Notes: generated from the letters alone by a model not told the origin. Counted from the stretch's first letter, positions 9,977 to 19,999 are shown. The stretch: 64,000 nucleotides of DNA from Nitrosomonadales bacterium (GCA_023259055.1 JAHFQZ010000003.1:345666-409665), one strand, 5' to 3'. Program-made: numbers and translations.

Positions 9977-12535
9977 ATGGAAAAAAGCACCCCGTATATT
10001 TTGCATGTTTGTCCAAAAATCCCTGCTCGCCTGGCGCGCCTTGAAGAGCTGGCGAACAATCTATGGTATAGCTGGGATCGTCCGACGCGCGCGCTGTTTG
10101 CGCGGTTACATCCGGATTTGTGGAAGGCCACCGAACAAAGCCCCAAGGCGTTTCTGAAGCGTATAGATGAACAACGTCTGCTGAATGCTGCGGAGGACCA
10201 GGTGTTCATCGGCAATTTCAACCGCGTATTGGCGGCCTACGACACTTATCACGATTATCGTATACCGGCTAACGGCGCAGAACGGCTTCATAAAGATGAT
10301 CTGATCGCTTACTTTTGCGCCGAGTTCGGTTTCCACGAAAGCTTCCCGATTTATTCCGGCGGCCTGGGAATTTTGGCAGGCGATCATTGCAAAGCGGCCA
10401 GCGATCTGCGTTTGCCATTCGCTGGTGTCGGATTGCTTTATCGCCAGGGCTATTTCCATCAAACCATTGATGGCGATGGCAACCAGATTGCCACCAACAC
10501 CGATTCGCATTTCGATGTTTTGCCGATCAAGCCGTCCAAACGCCCCGACGGTTCCGAAGCCTACACCTCGGTGGATTTGCCGGGCCGCAAGCTCAATATC
10601 AAGATCTGGCAAGCCAGGATCGGGCATATCACCCTTTACCTGCTCGATACCGACCTGGAAAGCAACAGCTCGCATGACCGCAACATTACGCACCGTTTGT
10701 ATGGCGGCGACAAGGTCATGCGCATAGAGCAGGAAATCGTGCTCGGCATCGGTGGCGTGCTCGCGTTGCGGGAGCTGGGCTTGAAGCCGACGGTGTGGCA
10801 CATCAACGAAGGGCATGCGGCATTCCTGGTGCTGGAACGAATCCGCCAGAAGATTACTGAAGGACTGGATTTCGCATCCGCTCTCGAATGCGTGGCGGTC
10901 AACACCGTCTTCACTACACACACGCCGGTACCGGCCGGGCATGACCATTTCAATGAAGAAATGGTGCAGGCCTATTTTGAAGACTATTACCCGCAACTTA
11001 AACTAAACCGCGAAGAATTTCTGGTGCTGGGCCATGCCAAGGACAGCCCCGATTTCAACATGACGGCACTGGCCATTCGCGGCTCACGCTTCAACAATGG
11101 GGTGTCGCGCATCCATGGCGATGTGTCGTCGGTCATTTGCGGCGGCATGTGGCCGGAAATCGAGCACCGGGAAAACCCGATGACTTATATTACCAACGGC
11201 GTGCATGCGCCGACTTTTCTGGCGTCCGAGTGGATTGAAGTATTTGAACGCCATCTTGGCCTGGAATGGAGCGCTCGAATGAACGATGTGGAATTCTGGG
11301 AGGGCATCGATAAGATTCCTGACCATTTATTCTGGAGCGTACGGCAGTCACTGAAGTCCAAGATGTTGAACATGGTGCGCGAGTGCATCAGCGAGCAACA
11401 TTTCCGCAACCACGGCTCCGAGGCGCATCTGGATCGCCTGCTCAAGTATGTCAATCCGGATAACCCGAACATCCTCACCATTGGTTTTGCACGCCGCTTT
11501 GCAACCTACAAGCGCGCGACCATGCTGTTTTCCAATCTCGACTGGCTGCGCGAAATCCTGAACAATTCGGAACGTCCGGTGGTATTCATCTTTGCCGGGA
11601 AAGCGCATCCAGCAGACAACCCAGGGCAGGATCTGATACGCCATATCACCCACATATCCAAGATGACGGAATTCATCGGGAAAATTCTGATGGTGGAAGG
11701 GTTCGATCTGGCCATGTCGCGCAAACTGGTTTCCGGTGTGGATGTCTGGCTTAACAACCCGCTGTACCCGCTGGAAGCCAGCGGCACATCCGGCATGAAA
11801 GCGGGCATCAATGGCGCCATCAACCTGTCTGTGCTGGACGGCTGGTGGGGCGAGGGCTATGACGGCAAGAACGGCTGGGCGATCAAACCAGTATCGGAAT
11901 CGCTGAGCGAAGAAGTGCGCACGCGCGAAGAAACCAGCACCCTCTACGAACTGCTGCAAGACCAGGTCGTGCCGTTGTATTACGGGCATAGCAGGATGGG
12001 ATTTTCGCCCGACTGGGTGAAGATGTCCAAACGCTCGATGGCGAGCATCCTGCCGCGTTTTAATTCAAAGCGCATGGTGAGTGAGTATCTCGACAAGTGT
12101 TACCTGCCAGCCAGCCAGCAATACCGTTTGTACAGGCAAAAGAAATGCGAAAACTCAAGCAGCATCGCCGCATGGAAAGCGCGCGTCCGCTATTCCTGGC
12201 ATGGTGTCACGTTGCGCCGATTGGATGCCGGGCAGCAGGAGATCATCTACGGCGGGAACCTGCACTTTGAGGTTGCGGTCAGGCTGAATGGACTCGATCC
12301 CGGCGATGTAGTCGTGGAGATGCTGCTGGGTTTATTTGCCAAACGTGAGAAATTTTTTGAACCGATACGCTACAGTTTTGAAGCTACCGGCACGATGACT
12401 GGAGCCGGTGAAAATATCTTTGCGCTGGAAGTCAAACCGGAGTTATGCGGCAAGCTCGAATATCATATTCGAGCCTATCCGTACCACAAAATGCTGACGC
12501 ACCCGTTTGAAATGGGCATGATGCGTTGGCTGTAA
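9977..12535 (+). CDS. glgP: Alpha-glucan phosphorylase, long-N-terminus (TIGR02094-type) subfamily
   Basis: 852 residues. Phosphorolysis of glycogen or maltodextrin to glucose-1-phosphate. The N-terminus (LARLEELANNLWYSWD, about 15-30) is the DUF3417-like region of the bacterial/archaeal subfamily that differs from E. coli GlgP. GGLGILAGDHCKAASDLRLP (about 125-144) is the conserved substrate region. EASGTSGMKAGINGA (about 600-614) contains the pyridoxal-phosphate Lys. ATG at 9977 is preferred; an in-frame Met six codons earlier is less conserved. A terminator follows at 12583. It is distinct from the partial GlgP at 1-340. Confidence 0.95.
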   Translation: MEKSTPYILHVCPKIPARLARLEELANNLWYSWDRPTRALFARLHPDLWKATEQSPKAFLKRIDEQRLLNAAEDQVFIGNFNRVLAAYDTYHDYRIPANGAERLHKDDLIAYFCAEFGFHESFPIYSGGLGILAGDHCKAASDLRLPFAGVGLLYRQGYFHQTIDGDGNQIATNTDSHFDVLPIKPSKRPDGSEAYTSVDLPGRKLNIKIWQARIGHITLYLLDTDLESNSSHDRNITHRLYGGDKVMRIEQEIVLGIGGVLALRELGLKPTVWHINEGHAAFLVLERIRQKITEGLDFASALECVAVNTVFTTHTPVPAGHDHFNEEMVQAYFEDYYPQLKLNREEFLVLGHAKDSPDFNMTALAIRGSRFNNGVSRIHGDVSSVICGGMWPEIEHRENPMTYITNGVHAPTFLASEWIEVFERHLGLEWSARMNDVEFWEGIDKIPDHLFWSVRQSLKSKMLNMVRECISEQHFRNHGSEAHLDRLLKYVNPDNPNILTIGFARRFATYKRATMLFSNLDWLREILNNSERPVVFIFAGKAHPADNPGQDLIRHITHISKMTEFIGKILMVEGFDLAMSRKLVSGVDVWLNNPLYPLEASGTSGMKAGINGAINLSVLDGWWGEGYDGKNGWAIKPVSESLSEEVRTREETSTLYELLQDQVVPLYYGHSRMGFSPDWVKMSKRSMASILPRFNSKRMVSEYLDKCYLPASQQYRLYRQKKCENSSSIAAWKARVRYSWHGVTLRRLDAGQQEIIYGGNLHFEVAVRLNGLDPGDVVVEMLLGLFAKREKFFEPIRYSFEATGTMTGAGENIFALEVKPELCGKLEYHIRAYPYHKMLTHPFEMGMMRWL

Positions 12536-12582
12536 ACACATAACCAGATTGTTCATTTAGAGCTTGATGGACAATCCGGGAT

Positions 12583-12607
12583 AAACACCGCACATGGCGG
12601 TGTTTTT
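12583..12607 (+). terminator. Intrinsic terminator between the phosphorylase gene and glgA
   Basis: A nine-base perfect stem (AAACACCGC / GCGGTGTTT) with a five-base ACATG loop and a run of five T. It lies 47 bases after the phosphorylase stop and 17 bases before the glgA start, so it should limit read-through into glgA. Confidence 0.8.
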
Positions 12608-12624
12608 ACGAAAGTGATTTTGAA

Positions 12625-14094
12625 TTGGCCGAATTGAAAGTTCTGTTTGTAACCTCCGAAGTCGCTCCTCTGATTAAAACGGGTGGGTTAGCGGATGTCA
12701 GCGCTGCATTGCCCGCCGCCTTGCGCGCCATCGGCGTGGATGTGCACATACTGGTGCCGGGTTATAACCAGGTCATGGCGCAACTGGCGCAGCATGAGGT
12801 TGTGGCGACATTCGATGATTTACCGGGCTTTCCTTCCTCGCGACTGCTATCCAGCAAGATAGCGCATAACATTCCCCTGTTGGTGCTGGACTGCCCAAGC
12901 CTGTATCAGCGTGACGGCGGGCCTTATCAGGATGTCACCGGCCACGACTGGGCGGACAACGCACTTCGATTTGGCCTGCTCTCCAAGGTAGCCGCTGTGC
13001 TGGGCAGCAGCACATCGCCGCTCGATTGGCACCCTGATCTGGTGCACTGCAATGACTGGCAGACCGGCCTGACGCCAGCATATCTGCACTTCGCGAAGGG
13101 TGCGGTGCCGAGCATCATCGCGATCCACAATCTGGCCTTCCAGGGAATATTCCCGCCCGCGATGGTGAGTCAATTAGGCTTGCCGCCGTCCTGTTTCAGC
13201 ATCAACGGCGTCGAGTATTACGGCAGCATGTCGTTTCTCAAAGCAGGCTTGTTCTACGCCGACCACATCACCACCGTCAGCCCGAACTATGCCAAGGAGA
13301 TTCAGCAGGAAGAGCTCGGTTTTGGCCTGCAAGGCCTGCTGTCCATGCGCCGTGACGATCTCACCGGCATGCTTAACGGCATTGACACCGAAGAATGGAA
13401 TCCGGCTACCGACCCGCATCTTGCCAGACAATACAGCAGCTCAGACTTGATCGGCAAGGCCGCCAACAAACAAGCGCTGCAAAAAAAACTGGAGCTGAAC
13501 CCCGACCCGGATGTGCCGCTACTCGGCGTAGTCAGCCGCTTCACACACCAGAAGGGCCTGGATTTGTTGCTGGAGATCGCGCCGCAATTGACCGAATTGC
13601 CGGCGCAGTTGGCCATTCTCGGCAACGGCGATGCACATATGCAGAAAGCCGCGCACGACTTGTCGCATCGTTATCCCGGTATGATTGGCGCGGTTATCGG
13701 CTTCAGCGAAGACATGTCGCACCAGATCGAAGCCGGAGCAGACATGTTCGTGATGCCGTCTCGCTTTGAACCCTGCGGCCTGAACCAGTTGTATAGCCAG
13801 CGTTACGGTACACCCCCCATCGTCCATGCCACCGGCGGCCTTTCCGATTCTGTCGTGGACTGCACCCGAGCAACACTGAATGACGGCACCGCTAGCGGCT
13901 TTATGTTCAACGGCATGACCGCTGAAAATCTGTTCATCACCATCCAGCGCGCAATCGACCTGTATCGCGACAAAATAAAATGGAAGACACTGTGCAAAAA
14001 CTGTATGGCGAAAAACTTCAATTGGCATCACAGTGCTGAAGCCTATCTCGCGGTGTATCTCAAGGTATTGGGGCAACAGGGTGTAAAAAAATAA
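12625..14094 (+). CDS. glgA: Glycogen synthase (ADP-glucose, GT5)
   Basis: Extends alpha-1,4-glucan from ADP-glucose. 489 residues, slightly longer than E. coli GlgA (477). The ADP-glucose motif KTGGL is at residues 18-22, a central HNLAFQGIFP block follows the GT5 N-domain, and the C-domain signature EPCGLNQLYSQRYGTPP is at about 382. The start is TTG at 12625, placed by the family N-terminus; no ATG is nearby, which suggests weak initiation. Its substrate comes from glgC at 24818. The coding sequence begins just after a terminator, so it needs its own promoter or read-through. Confidence 0.95.
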   Translation: MAELKVLFVTSEVAPLIKTGGLADVSAALPAALRAIGVDVHILVPGYNQVMAQLAQHEVVATFDDLPGFPSSRLLSSKIAHNIPLLVLDCPSLYQRDGGPYQDVTGHDWADNALRFGLLSKVAAVLGSSTSPLDWHPDLVHCNDWQTGLTPAYLHFAKGAVPSIIAIHNLAFQGIFPPAMVSQLGLPPSCFSINGVEYYGSMSFLKAGLFYADHITTVSPNYAKEIQQEELGFGLQGLLSMRRDDLTGMLNGIDTEEWNPATDPHLARQYSSSDLIGKAANKQALQKKLELNPDPDVPLLGVVSRFTHQKGLDLLLEIAPQLTELPAQLAILGNGDAHMQKAAHDLSHRYPGMIGAVIGFSEDMSHQIEAGADMFVMPSRFEPCGLNQLYSQRYGTPPIVHATGGLSDSVVDCTRATLNDGTASGFMFNGMTAENLFITIQRAIDLYRDKIKWKTLCKNCMAKNFNWHHSAEAYLAVYLKVLGQQGVKK

Positions 14095-14162
14095 TGCTCC
14101 CCCATTGAATAAGTGGTGTGTCCACTCCATTACATCGATTATTTATTTGAACTTGATAAACA

Positions 14163-14693
14163 ATGAAACATAAATCCATAGCCATTTTCCTTGCCGCAAT
14201 GCCGGCAACCTTTTCCACATTTGCCGGAAATTTCGACACAACTGCCTTTGTAACGTCGCACAACAAGTGGCGTGCCAAAGTCGGCGTGGCCGAGAAGCTC
14301 AGTTATTCACCGGAACTGGAAATATCCGCACAAGCTTGGGCGGATAACCTGAAAAAAACCAACCGCTGCAATATGCGCCATAGCAAAGGGGAGGGGCGTT
14401 ACGGCGAGAATCTTTACTGGGCCAGCGCGCTGGCTTGGTCGGACGGCCGCAAAGAGCTGCAAAAGATATCGCCAGAAAACGTGGTGGACAGCTGGGGTAG
14501 CGAGAAAGTTGATTACGACTACGCAAGCAATAGCTGCAAACCCGGCAAGATATGCGGCCACTACACTCAGGTGGTCTGGCGCACCACCACGGCAATCGGC
14601 TGTGCAATGGCGGTGTGCGAAGACACTAATCAGCAAGTATGGGTATGCCAATACCAGCCGGCAGGGAACTGGGTTGGAAATAAACCTTACTGA
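14163..14693 (+). CDS. Secreted CAP/SCP-superfamily protein
   Basis: 176 residues with a clear signal peptide (MKHKSIAIFLAAMPATFSTFAG), so predicted periplasmic or extracellular. Family motifs are present: HNKWRAKVG near the N-terminus, GENLYWAS (about 78-85), GHYTQVVWRTTTAIGCA (CAP1, about 137-153) and WVCQYQPAGNWVG (CAP2, near the C-terminus). The His/Glu residues that usually line the CAP cavity are retained. The six Cys may form disulfides. The bacterial role of these proteins is largely unsettled. It sits alone between glgA and the efflux pair. Confidence 0.88.
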   Translation: MKHKSIAIFLAAMPATFSTFAGNFDTTAFVTSHNKWRAKVGVAEKLSYSPELEISAQAWADNLKKTNRCNMRHSKGEGRYGENLYWASALAWSDGRKELQKISPENVVDSWGSEKVDYDYASNSCKPGKICGHYTQVVWRTTTAIGCAMAVCEDTNQQVWVCQYQPAGNWVGNKPY

Positions 14694-14822
14694 ACGTCCT
14701 TCACTTTTTTCAATATTCCATCCACCCCGGTTGACAGATAGGCCATGTATGTAACCGCCTTGATAGAGCGCGAACGCAATCGCCATTTGTCTGCACGGGC
14801 GCAATTTCGCCAGGAGAATTAA

Positions 14823-15971
14823 ATGAGTCGTAAAAAATCCATATATATCGTTATTTCTTGTTTGCTTATCCTTGCGGTTGTCTATGCGATGAAATCGGGC
14901 AAGCCGCAAAGTATTGCTATCGTGAAAGAAGTAAAACCGGCCTTGACTGTTACAACGGTTCAACCTGAAACAAAAATATGGTCCGACCAGATCACGGCTA
15001 CCGGCACAGTGCAGGCATGGCAGGAATCCATTATTGGCCCTGAAATCGGCGGATTGCGTTTGACAGAAGTCATGGTGAATGTCGGCGACCAGGTTAAGAA
15101 AGGAGCAGTGCTGGCGCGCTTCTCCGATGAAATGGCGCTGAACGGGGTGCATCAGCAACAGGCGGCCTTTGATGATGCCAAGGCCAGATTTGCCGAAGCG
15201 CAGTTGAATGTCAAACGTTCTGATCAACTCAAGAGTCGCGGTGTCATGAGCGAACAGGACGCGCAAAAATTCACTACGACGGCTCAAATCGCCGAGGCGC
15301 AGATGAATCTTGCCGAAGCAAAGCTGGAAGCCGAGAGGATCAAATATGGTTATACGAAAGTGCTGGCACATGACGACGGGATCATTTCGTCGCGCACTGC
15401 GACCGTTGGAACCGTGATGCAGAACGGTTCGGAAATGTTTCGCCTGATCAGGAAAGAAAAAATGGAATGGCGCGCAGAACTGCCCGAGCAATTATTGCAT
15501 CAAGTGAGTATCGGGCAGAAGGCAAGACTGCATTTGTCTAAAGTCGAAAAAGTAGACGGCACGGTTGCCAGAATTTCACCTGTGATAGATACGCAGACAA
15601 GAAATGGAACGGTCTATATCCAGCTGCCCCAAGCGAAATCAATCAGGGCAGGGATGTTTGCGCAGGGCGAGCTCGACTTGGGTAAATCGAATGCACTCAC
15701 CGTTCCGCAAAGTGCTGTGGTTGTCCGCGATGGGTTTTCATACGTGTTCAAGGTGGTGAAAGATAATCGCGTTGAGCAGGTCAAGGTTTCAACAGGCCGC
15801 CGTCAAAGTGATCGAATCGAAATTACGGTCGGCATCAAACCCGATACGATCATCGTCGCATTAGGGGCTGGATTCCTGAGCGACGGGGATATTGTGCGCA
15901 TTGAGAATCCGAAGGTAAATTCGTCGGAAAATAGCATCCATCCAGTTTTGCATATCGACAGGCGGAGTTAA
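14823..15971 (+). CDS. RND efflux periplasmic adaptor (membrane fusion protein)
   Basis: 382 residues. An N-terminal hydrophobic segment (about 8-22) acts as signal or anchor. The HlyD/AcrA-type order follows: a lipoyl half (IIGPEIGGLRLTEVMVNVGD, about 73-92), an alpha-helical hairpin rich in Gln/Ala (about 110-165), the second lipoyl half, a beta-barrel, and a membrane-proximal domain. It lacks a lipobox Cys. It ends three bases before the RND pump ATG. ATG at 14823 follows AGGAGA. Substrate class unknown; no outer-membrane TolC-type gene is adjacent. Confidence 0.92.
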   Translation: MSRKKSIYIVISCLLILAVVYAMKSGKPQSIAIVKEVKPALTVTTVQPETKIWSDQITATGTVQAWQESIIGPEIGGLRLTEVMVNVGDQVKKGAVLARFSDEMALNGVHQQQAAFDDAKARFAEAQLNVKRSDQLKSRGVMSEQDAQKFTTTAQIAEAQMNLAEAKLEAERIKYGYTKVLAHDDGIISSRTATVGTVMQNGSEMFRLIRKEKMEWRAELPEQLLHQVSIGQKARLHLSKVEKVDGTVARISPVIDTQTRNGTVYIQLPQAKSIRAGMFAQGELDLGKSNALTVPQSAVVVRDGFSYVFKVVKDNRVEQVKVSTGRRQSDRIEITVGIKPDTIIVALGAGFLSDGDIVRIENPKVNSSENSIHPVLHIDRRS

Positions 15972-15974
15972 TAA

Positions 15975-18900
15975 ATGAACTTTTCTGCCTGGGCGATCAA
16001 GACGCCAATCCCATCCATTCTGCTGTTCATTCTGCTCACCATCTTCGGGTTGATGAGCTTCAAGACGATGATAGTGCAGGACTTTCCGGATATCGAACTG
16101 CCCGTCGTCATTGTGACCGCCAATCTGGAAGGAGCTGCACCCACCCAGATGGAAACAGAGGTGTCTAGAAAAATCGAAAATGCCGTGGCCAGCCTGGGTG
16201 AAATCAAACACGTTTACTCATCCATAACTGACGGGTCGGCAAAGATATCCGTTGAGTTTAATCTCGAAAAAGACATCAACGAGGCTGTCAACGATGTGCG
16301 CGATGCCATCAGCCGTATTCGCTCCGACTTGCCGAGCGACATGAAGGAACCGGTTATCAGCAAAGTAAACACATCAGGCAGGCCAATTCTGACTTACAGC
16401 GTTGCCTCCGGCGCGCTGGATGAACAGGATATTTCCTGGTTCGTCGATAACGATATTTCCAAGGCTTTATTGTCCATTCCCGGTGTCGGCAAAGTGTCCC
16501 GTGTTGGCGGGGTTGATCGCGAAATACGTGTCGAGATTGATCCGATAAAAATTCAGGCGTTGAATGTTTCGTTTGCCGATATTTCCCGGCAGATCAAAAA
16601 AATTCAGCGCGAATCATCGGGAGGACGGACGGATATCGGCGATAGCCAACAATCCATACGGACGCTTGGCACTGTAGATTCTGCTCTCGAATTGGCTGCC
16701 ATTAACATCTCGCTGCAAGATGGCCGGCACTATCGGCTTGATCAACTGGCTACTGTGAGAGATGCAAAAGGCGAGCAGCAGTCCATTGCACTACTCGACG
16801 GAAAGCCTATTATCGGTTTCGAAATAACCCGCAGCAAGGGAACCAGCGAGGTAACCGTTGCCAAGGCAGTGCATACCGCAGTGGAAGTGCTGAATGCACA
16901 GCACAGCAATCTGAAGATTGCCGAAGCGTTCAATTCGGTGACCCGCGTCCAGGAAAACTTCGATGGCTCCATGCACTTGCTGTATGAAGGCGCGCTACTG
17001 GCGGTGCTGGTCGTGTGGTGGTTCTTGCGCGATATCCGCTCGACGCTTGTTTCTGCTGTGGCGTTGCCGCTTTCCGTGATCCCGGCTTTTATCGGCATGC
17101 ACTATTTCGGCTTCACACTGAACACCGTTACGTTGCTCGCACTCGCGCTGGTGGTCGGCATTCTGGTCGATGATGCGATTGTCGAGGTAGAGAACATCGT
17201 TCGTCATTTGCACATGGGCAAGAGTCCATATCAGGCGGCTTTGGAAGCAGCCGATGAAATCGGCCTTGCAGTGATCGCGACTACATTTGCGCTGGTCGCC
17301 GTATTTTTGCCTACCGCATTCATGGGAGGCATCCCGGGCAAGTTTTTTAAACAATTCGGCTGGACTGCAGCACTGGCAATCATGGCTTCGCTGGTTGTCG
17401 CACGCCTGATGACACCGATGATGGCGGCCTATTTTCTCAAACCGATTGTTTTGGAAGAGCAGGACAGCAAGCTTATGACTGCCTACCTGGGGTGGATGAA
17501 GTGGTGTTTGACGCACAGGTTGAAAACTTCATTTTTAGCGCTGGCGTTTTTTATCGGATCGCTGATGCTGATTCCGCTGCTGCCCAAGGGCTTTATTCCG
17601 GTGGCTGATCGCGGTCAAACTCAAGTGACCATCGAACTGCCTCCCGGCAGTACGCTTGAGCAGACAAGAGCGGCTGCCGAGCAGGCGAGGGCGGTCATTC
17701 AGCAAATGCCCGATGTGAAGCAGGTCTTTACGGCAGTTGGAAGAGGCGCTGGCGGAGACGCTTTTTCTTCCGGGGCAAGCGCAGATGTGCGCAAAGCTAA
17801 CCTGACGCTTACCTTGACGCATCGCAGCGAGCGTAAATTAAAACAGCATGAAATAGAAACAGCGCTTCGCGAAAAATTGCTGGCGTTGCCGGGCGTCAGG
17901 GTGACTGTTGGCACCGGAGATTCAGGTGAGAAATTGCAGCTGATCCTGCTAAGCGATGACATGGATGCCTTGATGAAGGCGACTGAAAATGTGATGCGTG
18001 ATATGCGCACGATCAATGGATTGGGAAATGTCACTTCCACGGCAAGCCTGGTGCGCCCGGAAATCAGCATTCGCACGAACTTTGCCCGTATGGCCGAACT
18101 GGGTGTGACGGCGGAAAGCGTCGGTGAAGTGGTGCGTATCGCCACAGCGGGGGATTACAGCTCCGCCCTTGCCAAACTGAACCTGCCGCAGCGGCAGGTA
18201 CCTATCCGCGTGCAAATGCCGGAATCCGCACGGCAGGAGATTGAGGCGATTTCACGACTGCCGGTGCCAGGGAAAAAAGGATACGTGATGCTCGGTAACG
18301 TGTCGGATATTTCCATCGGCAGCGGCTCTGTGCAGATTGACCGTCGCGACCGCAGCCGCAACGTCGCCATCGACGTGGAGCTGAACGGCAGGCAGTTGGG
18401 CGATGTTACCGCCGAGGCGGACAGGCTGCCCAGCCTGAATTCATTGCCGCCAGCCGTTAAGCGTGCAGAGTCCGGCGATGCCGAAAGAATGAAGGAGCTG
18501 TTTGGCAGTTTTGGTCTTGCGATGCTGACGGGAGTGCTGTGCGTATATGTCGTACTGGTTTTGCTGTTCAAGGATTTCCTGCAGCCCGTAACGATACTTG
18601 CCGCAATCCCTCTGTCGATAGGCGGCGCTTTTGTTGCACTGCTGGCCACACACAATAGTTTTTCCATGCCTTCCCTGATTGGCCTGTTGATGTTGATGGG
18701 TATCGTGACGAAGAATTCAATTCTGTTGGTCGAATATGCGATCACGGCTCGCCGTGACCACGGATTAAGCAGATTTGATGCTCTCGTTGATGCCTGCAAT
18801 AAGCGCGCACGTCCTATCGTGATGACCACCATCGCGATGGGCGCCGGGATGTTACCGATAGCATTGGGGCTTGGCGCCGATCCAAGCTTCAGAATGCCGA

Positions 18901-19049
18901 TGGCGACGGCTGTTATCGGGGGGCTGATTACCTCGACTTTACTAAGCTTGTTAGTCGTACCGGTTGTATTTACTTACGTGGACGATATATTTGAGAAGCT
19001 CAGGCTTTTCGCAGGCCGAGGCGGTAATACCTCCGAAAATCAGGTTTGA
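15975..19049 (+). CDS. RND-family multidrug efflux pump (HAE1 type)
   Basis: 1024 residues, typical for AcrB/MexB relatives. The N-terminal anchor helix is at about 12-30, two large periplasmic loops are present, and hydrophobic clusters follow each loop. TM4 contains the proton-relay Asp pair (VGILVDDAIVEVENI; Asp399-Asp400), which places it in the drug-type branch rather than the metal-type CzcA branch. It is cotranscribed with the adaptor (three-base gap). A small gap leads to an MlaF-like ATPase. The outer-membrane partner must be encoded elsewhere. Confidence 0.94.
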   Translation: MNFSAWAIKTPIPSILLFILLTIFGLMSFKTMIVQDFPDIELPVVIVTANLEGAAPTQMETEVSRKIENAVASLGEIKHVYSSITDGSAKISVEFNLEKDINEAVNDVRDAISRIRSDLPSDMKEPVISKVNTSGRPILTYSVASGALDEQDISWFVDNDISKALLSIPGVGKVSRVGGVDREIRVEIDPIKIQALNVSFADISRQIKKIQRESSGGRTDIGDSQQSIRTLGTVDSALELAAINISLQDGRHYRLDQLATVRDAKGEQQSIALLDGKPIIGFEITRSKGTSEVTVAKAVHTAVEVLNAQHSNLKIAEAFNSVTRVQENFDGSMHLLYEGALLAVLVVWWFLRDIRSTLVSAVALPLSVIPAFIGMHYFGFTLNTVTLLALALVVGILVDDAIVEVENIVRHLHMGKSPYQAALEAADEIGLAVIATTFALVAVFLPTAFMGGIPGKFFKQFGWTAALAIMASLVVARLMTPMMAAYFLKPIVLEEQDSKLMTAYLGWMKWCLTHRLKTSFLALAFFIGSLMLIPLLPKGFIPVADRGQTQVTIELPPGSTLEQTRAAAEQARAVIQQMPDVKQVFTAVGRGAGGDAFSSGASADVRKANLTLTLTHRSERKLKQHEIETALREKLLALPGVRVTVGTGDSGEKLQLILLSDDMDALMKATENVMRDMRTINGLGNVTSTASLVRPEISIRTNFARMAELGVTAESVGEVVRIATAGDYSSALAKLNLPQRQVPIRVQMPESARQEIEAISRLPVPGKKGYVMLGNVSDISIGSGSVQIDRRDRSRNVAIDVELNGRQLGDVTAEADRLPSLNSLPPAVKRAESGDAERMKELFGSFGLAMLTGVLCVYVVLVLLFKDFLQPVTILAAIPLSIGGAFVALLATHNSFSMPSLIGLLMLMGIVTKNSILLVEYAITARRDHGLSRFDALVDACNKRARPIVMTTIAMGAGMLPIALGLGADPSFRMPMATAVIGGLITSTLLSLLVVPVVFTYVDDIFEKLRLFAGRGGNTSENQV

Positions 19050-19107
19050 GTTGCGCCGGTACAGTCCGGATAATGGTATTATTTTAACGTGTGACAACCA
19101 CTTAAAG

Positions 19108-19938
19108 ATGGGAAAGATATTGGATCAATCACCGGAAAATCTGGTCGAAGTCAGCGATCTTCATTTCGCCTATGGCAATCATGAGGTGCTTAAGGGTATC
19201 AATCTCACTATTCCGCGCGGAAAAATCGTTGCTATCCTCGGTGTCAGCGGATGCGGCAAGACCACGCTGCTGCGTCATTTTGGCGGTCAGCTGCGACCAT
19301 CGCGCGGCAGCGTAAAATTCCAGGACAAGGTAGTACACGAACTCGGCAATCACGACTTATACATGATGCGTCGGGAAATGGGCATGATGTTTCAGGTAAG
19401 CGGACTGTTTACCGATCTGTCGGTGTACGACAACCTTGCCTACCCGATGCGCGAGCATACCGATCTTCCCGAAGAGTTGATCCATGATCTGGTGCTGATG
19501 AAGCTTCATGCGGTAGGCTTGCGCAACGCCCATAAACTGATGCCGGGCGAACTTTCCGGCGGCATGGAAAGGAGGGTGGCGCTGGCCCGTGCAACTGCAC
19601 TCGACCCCACGCTGATCATTTATGACGAGCCGTTCGCCGGCCTTGACCCGATCTCGCTCAACACCATCGCGAACCTGATCCGGCGGCTGAACGACGCGCT
19701 CGGGGTTACTTCGGTTGTGGTGACCTACGACCTGTTCGAATCGCTGAAAGTCGTCGACTACGTGTACTTCATCCATGACGGCAGGGTCGTGGCGGAAGGC
19801 GAGGCATCGGAATTGCGCGACTCAAAAGACCCGTATATCTACCAGTTTGTTCATTCCAAACCGGATGGCCCGGTTACTTTCCAGTACCCGAGCAAGCCGT
19901 ATGCGGATGATCTTGAAATCAATGCGGCAGTGGGGTGA
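19108..19938 (+). CDS. MlaF-like ABC transporter ATPase, orphan, with altered H-loop
   Basis: 276 residues (or 272 from the TTG at 19120, which has a better-placed GGAAAG site). Closest to MlaF, the ATPase of the outer-membrane lipid-asymmetry importer: Walker A GVSGCGKTT, signature LSGGMERRVALARA, Walker B LIIYDEPFAGLDP, and the MlaF-specific YPMREHTDLP and KLMPGELSGG. The C-terminal VTFQYPSKPYADDL also matches MlaF. No mlaE, mlaD, mlaC or mlaB is adjacent. The switch (H-loop) reads VVVTYDL, with Tyr207 where ATPases and E. coli MlaF have His. ATP turnover may be impaired or altered. Confidence 0.85.
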   Translation: MGKILDQSPENLVEVSDLHFAYGNHEVLKGINLTIPRGKIVAILGVSGCGKTTLLRHFGGQLRPSRGSVKFQDKVVHELGNHDLYMMRREMGMMFQVSGLFTDLSVYDNLAYPMREHTDLPEELIHDLVLMKLHAVGLRNAHKLMPGELSGGMERRVALARATALDPTLIIYDEPFAGLDPISLNTIANLIRRLNDALGVTSVVVTYDLFESLKVVDYVYFIHDGRVVAEGEASELRDSKDPYIYQFVHSKPDGPVTFQYPSKPYADDLEINAAVG

Positions 19939-19999
19939 GTTGGTATTCCCCAAATTACCAGACTCATTTGGTGTCTAGTTAACGTTAGGGATTACGAAA

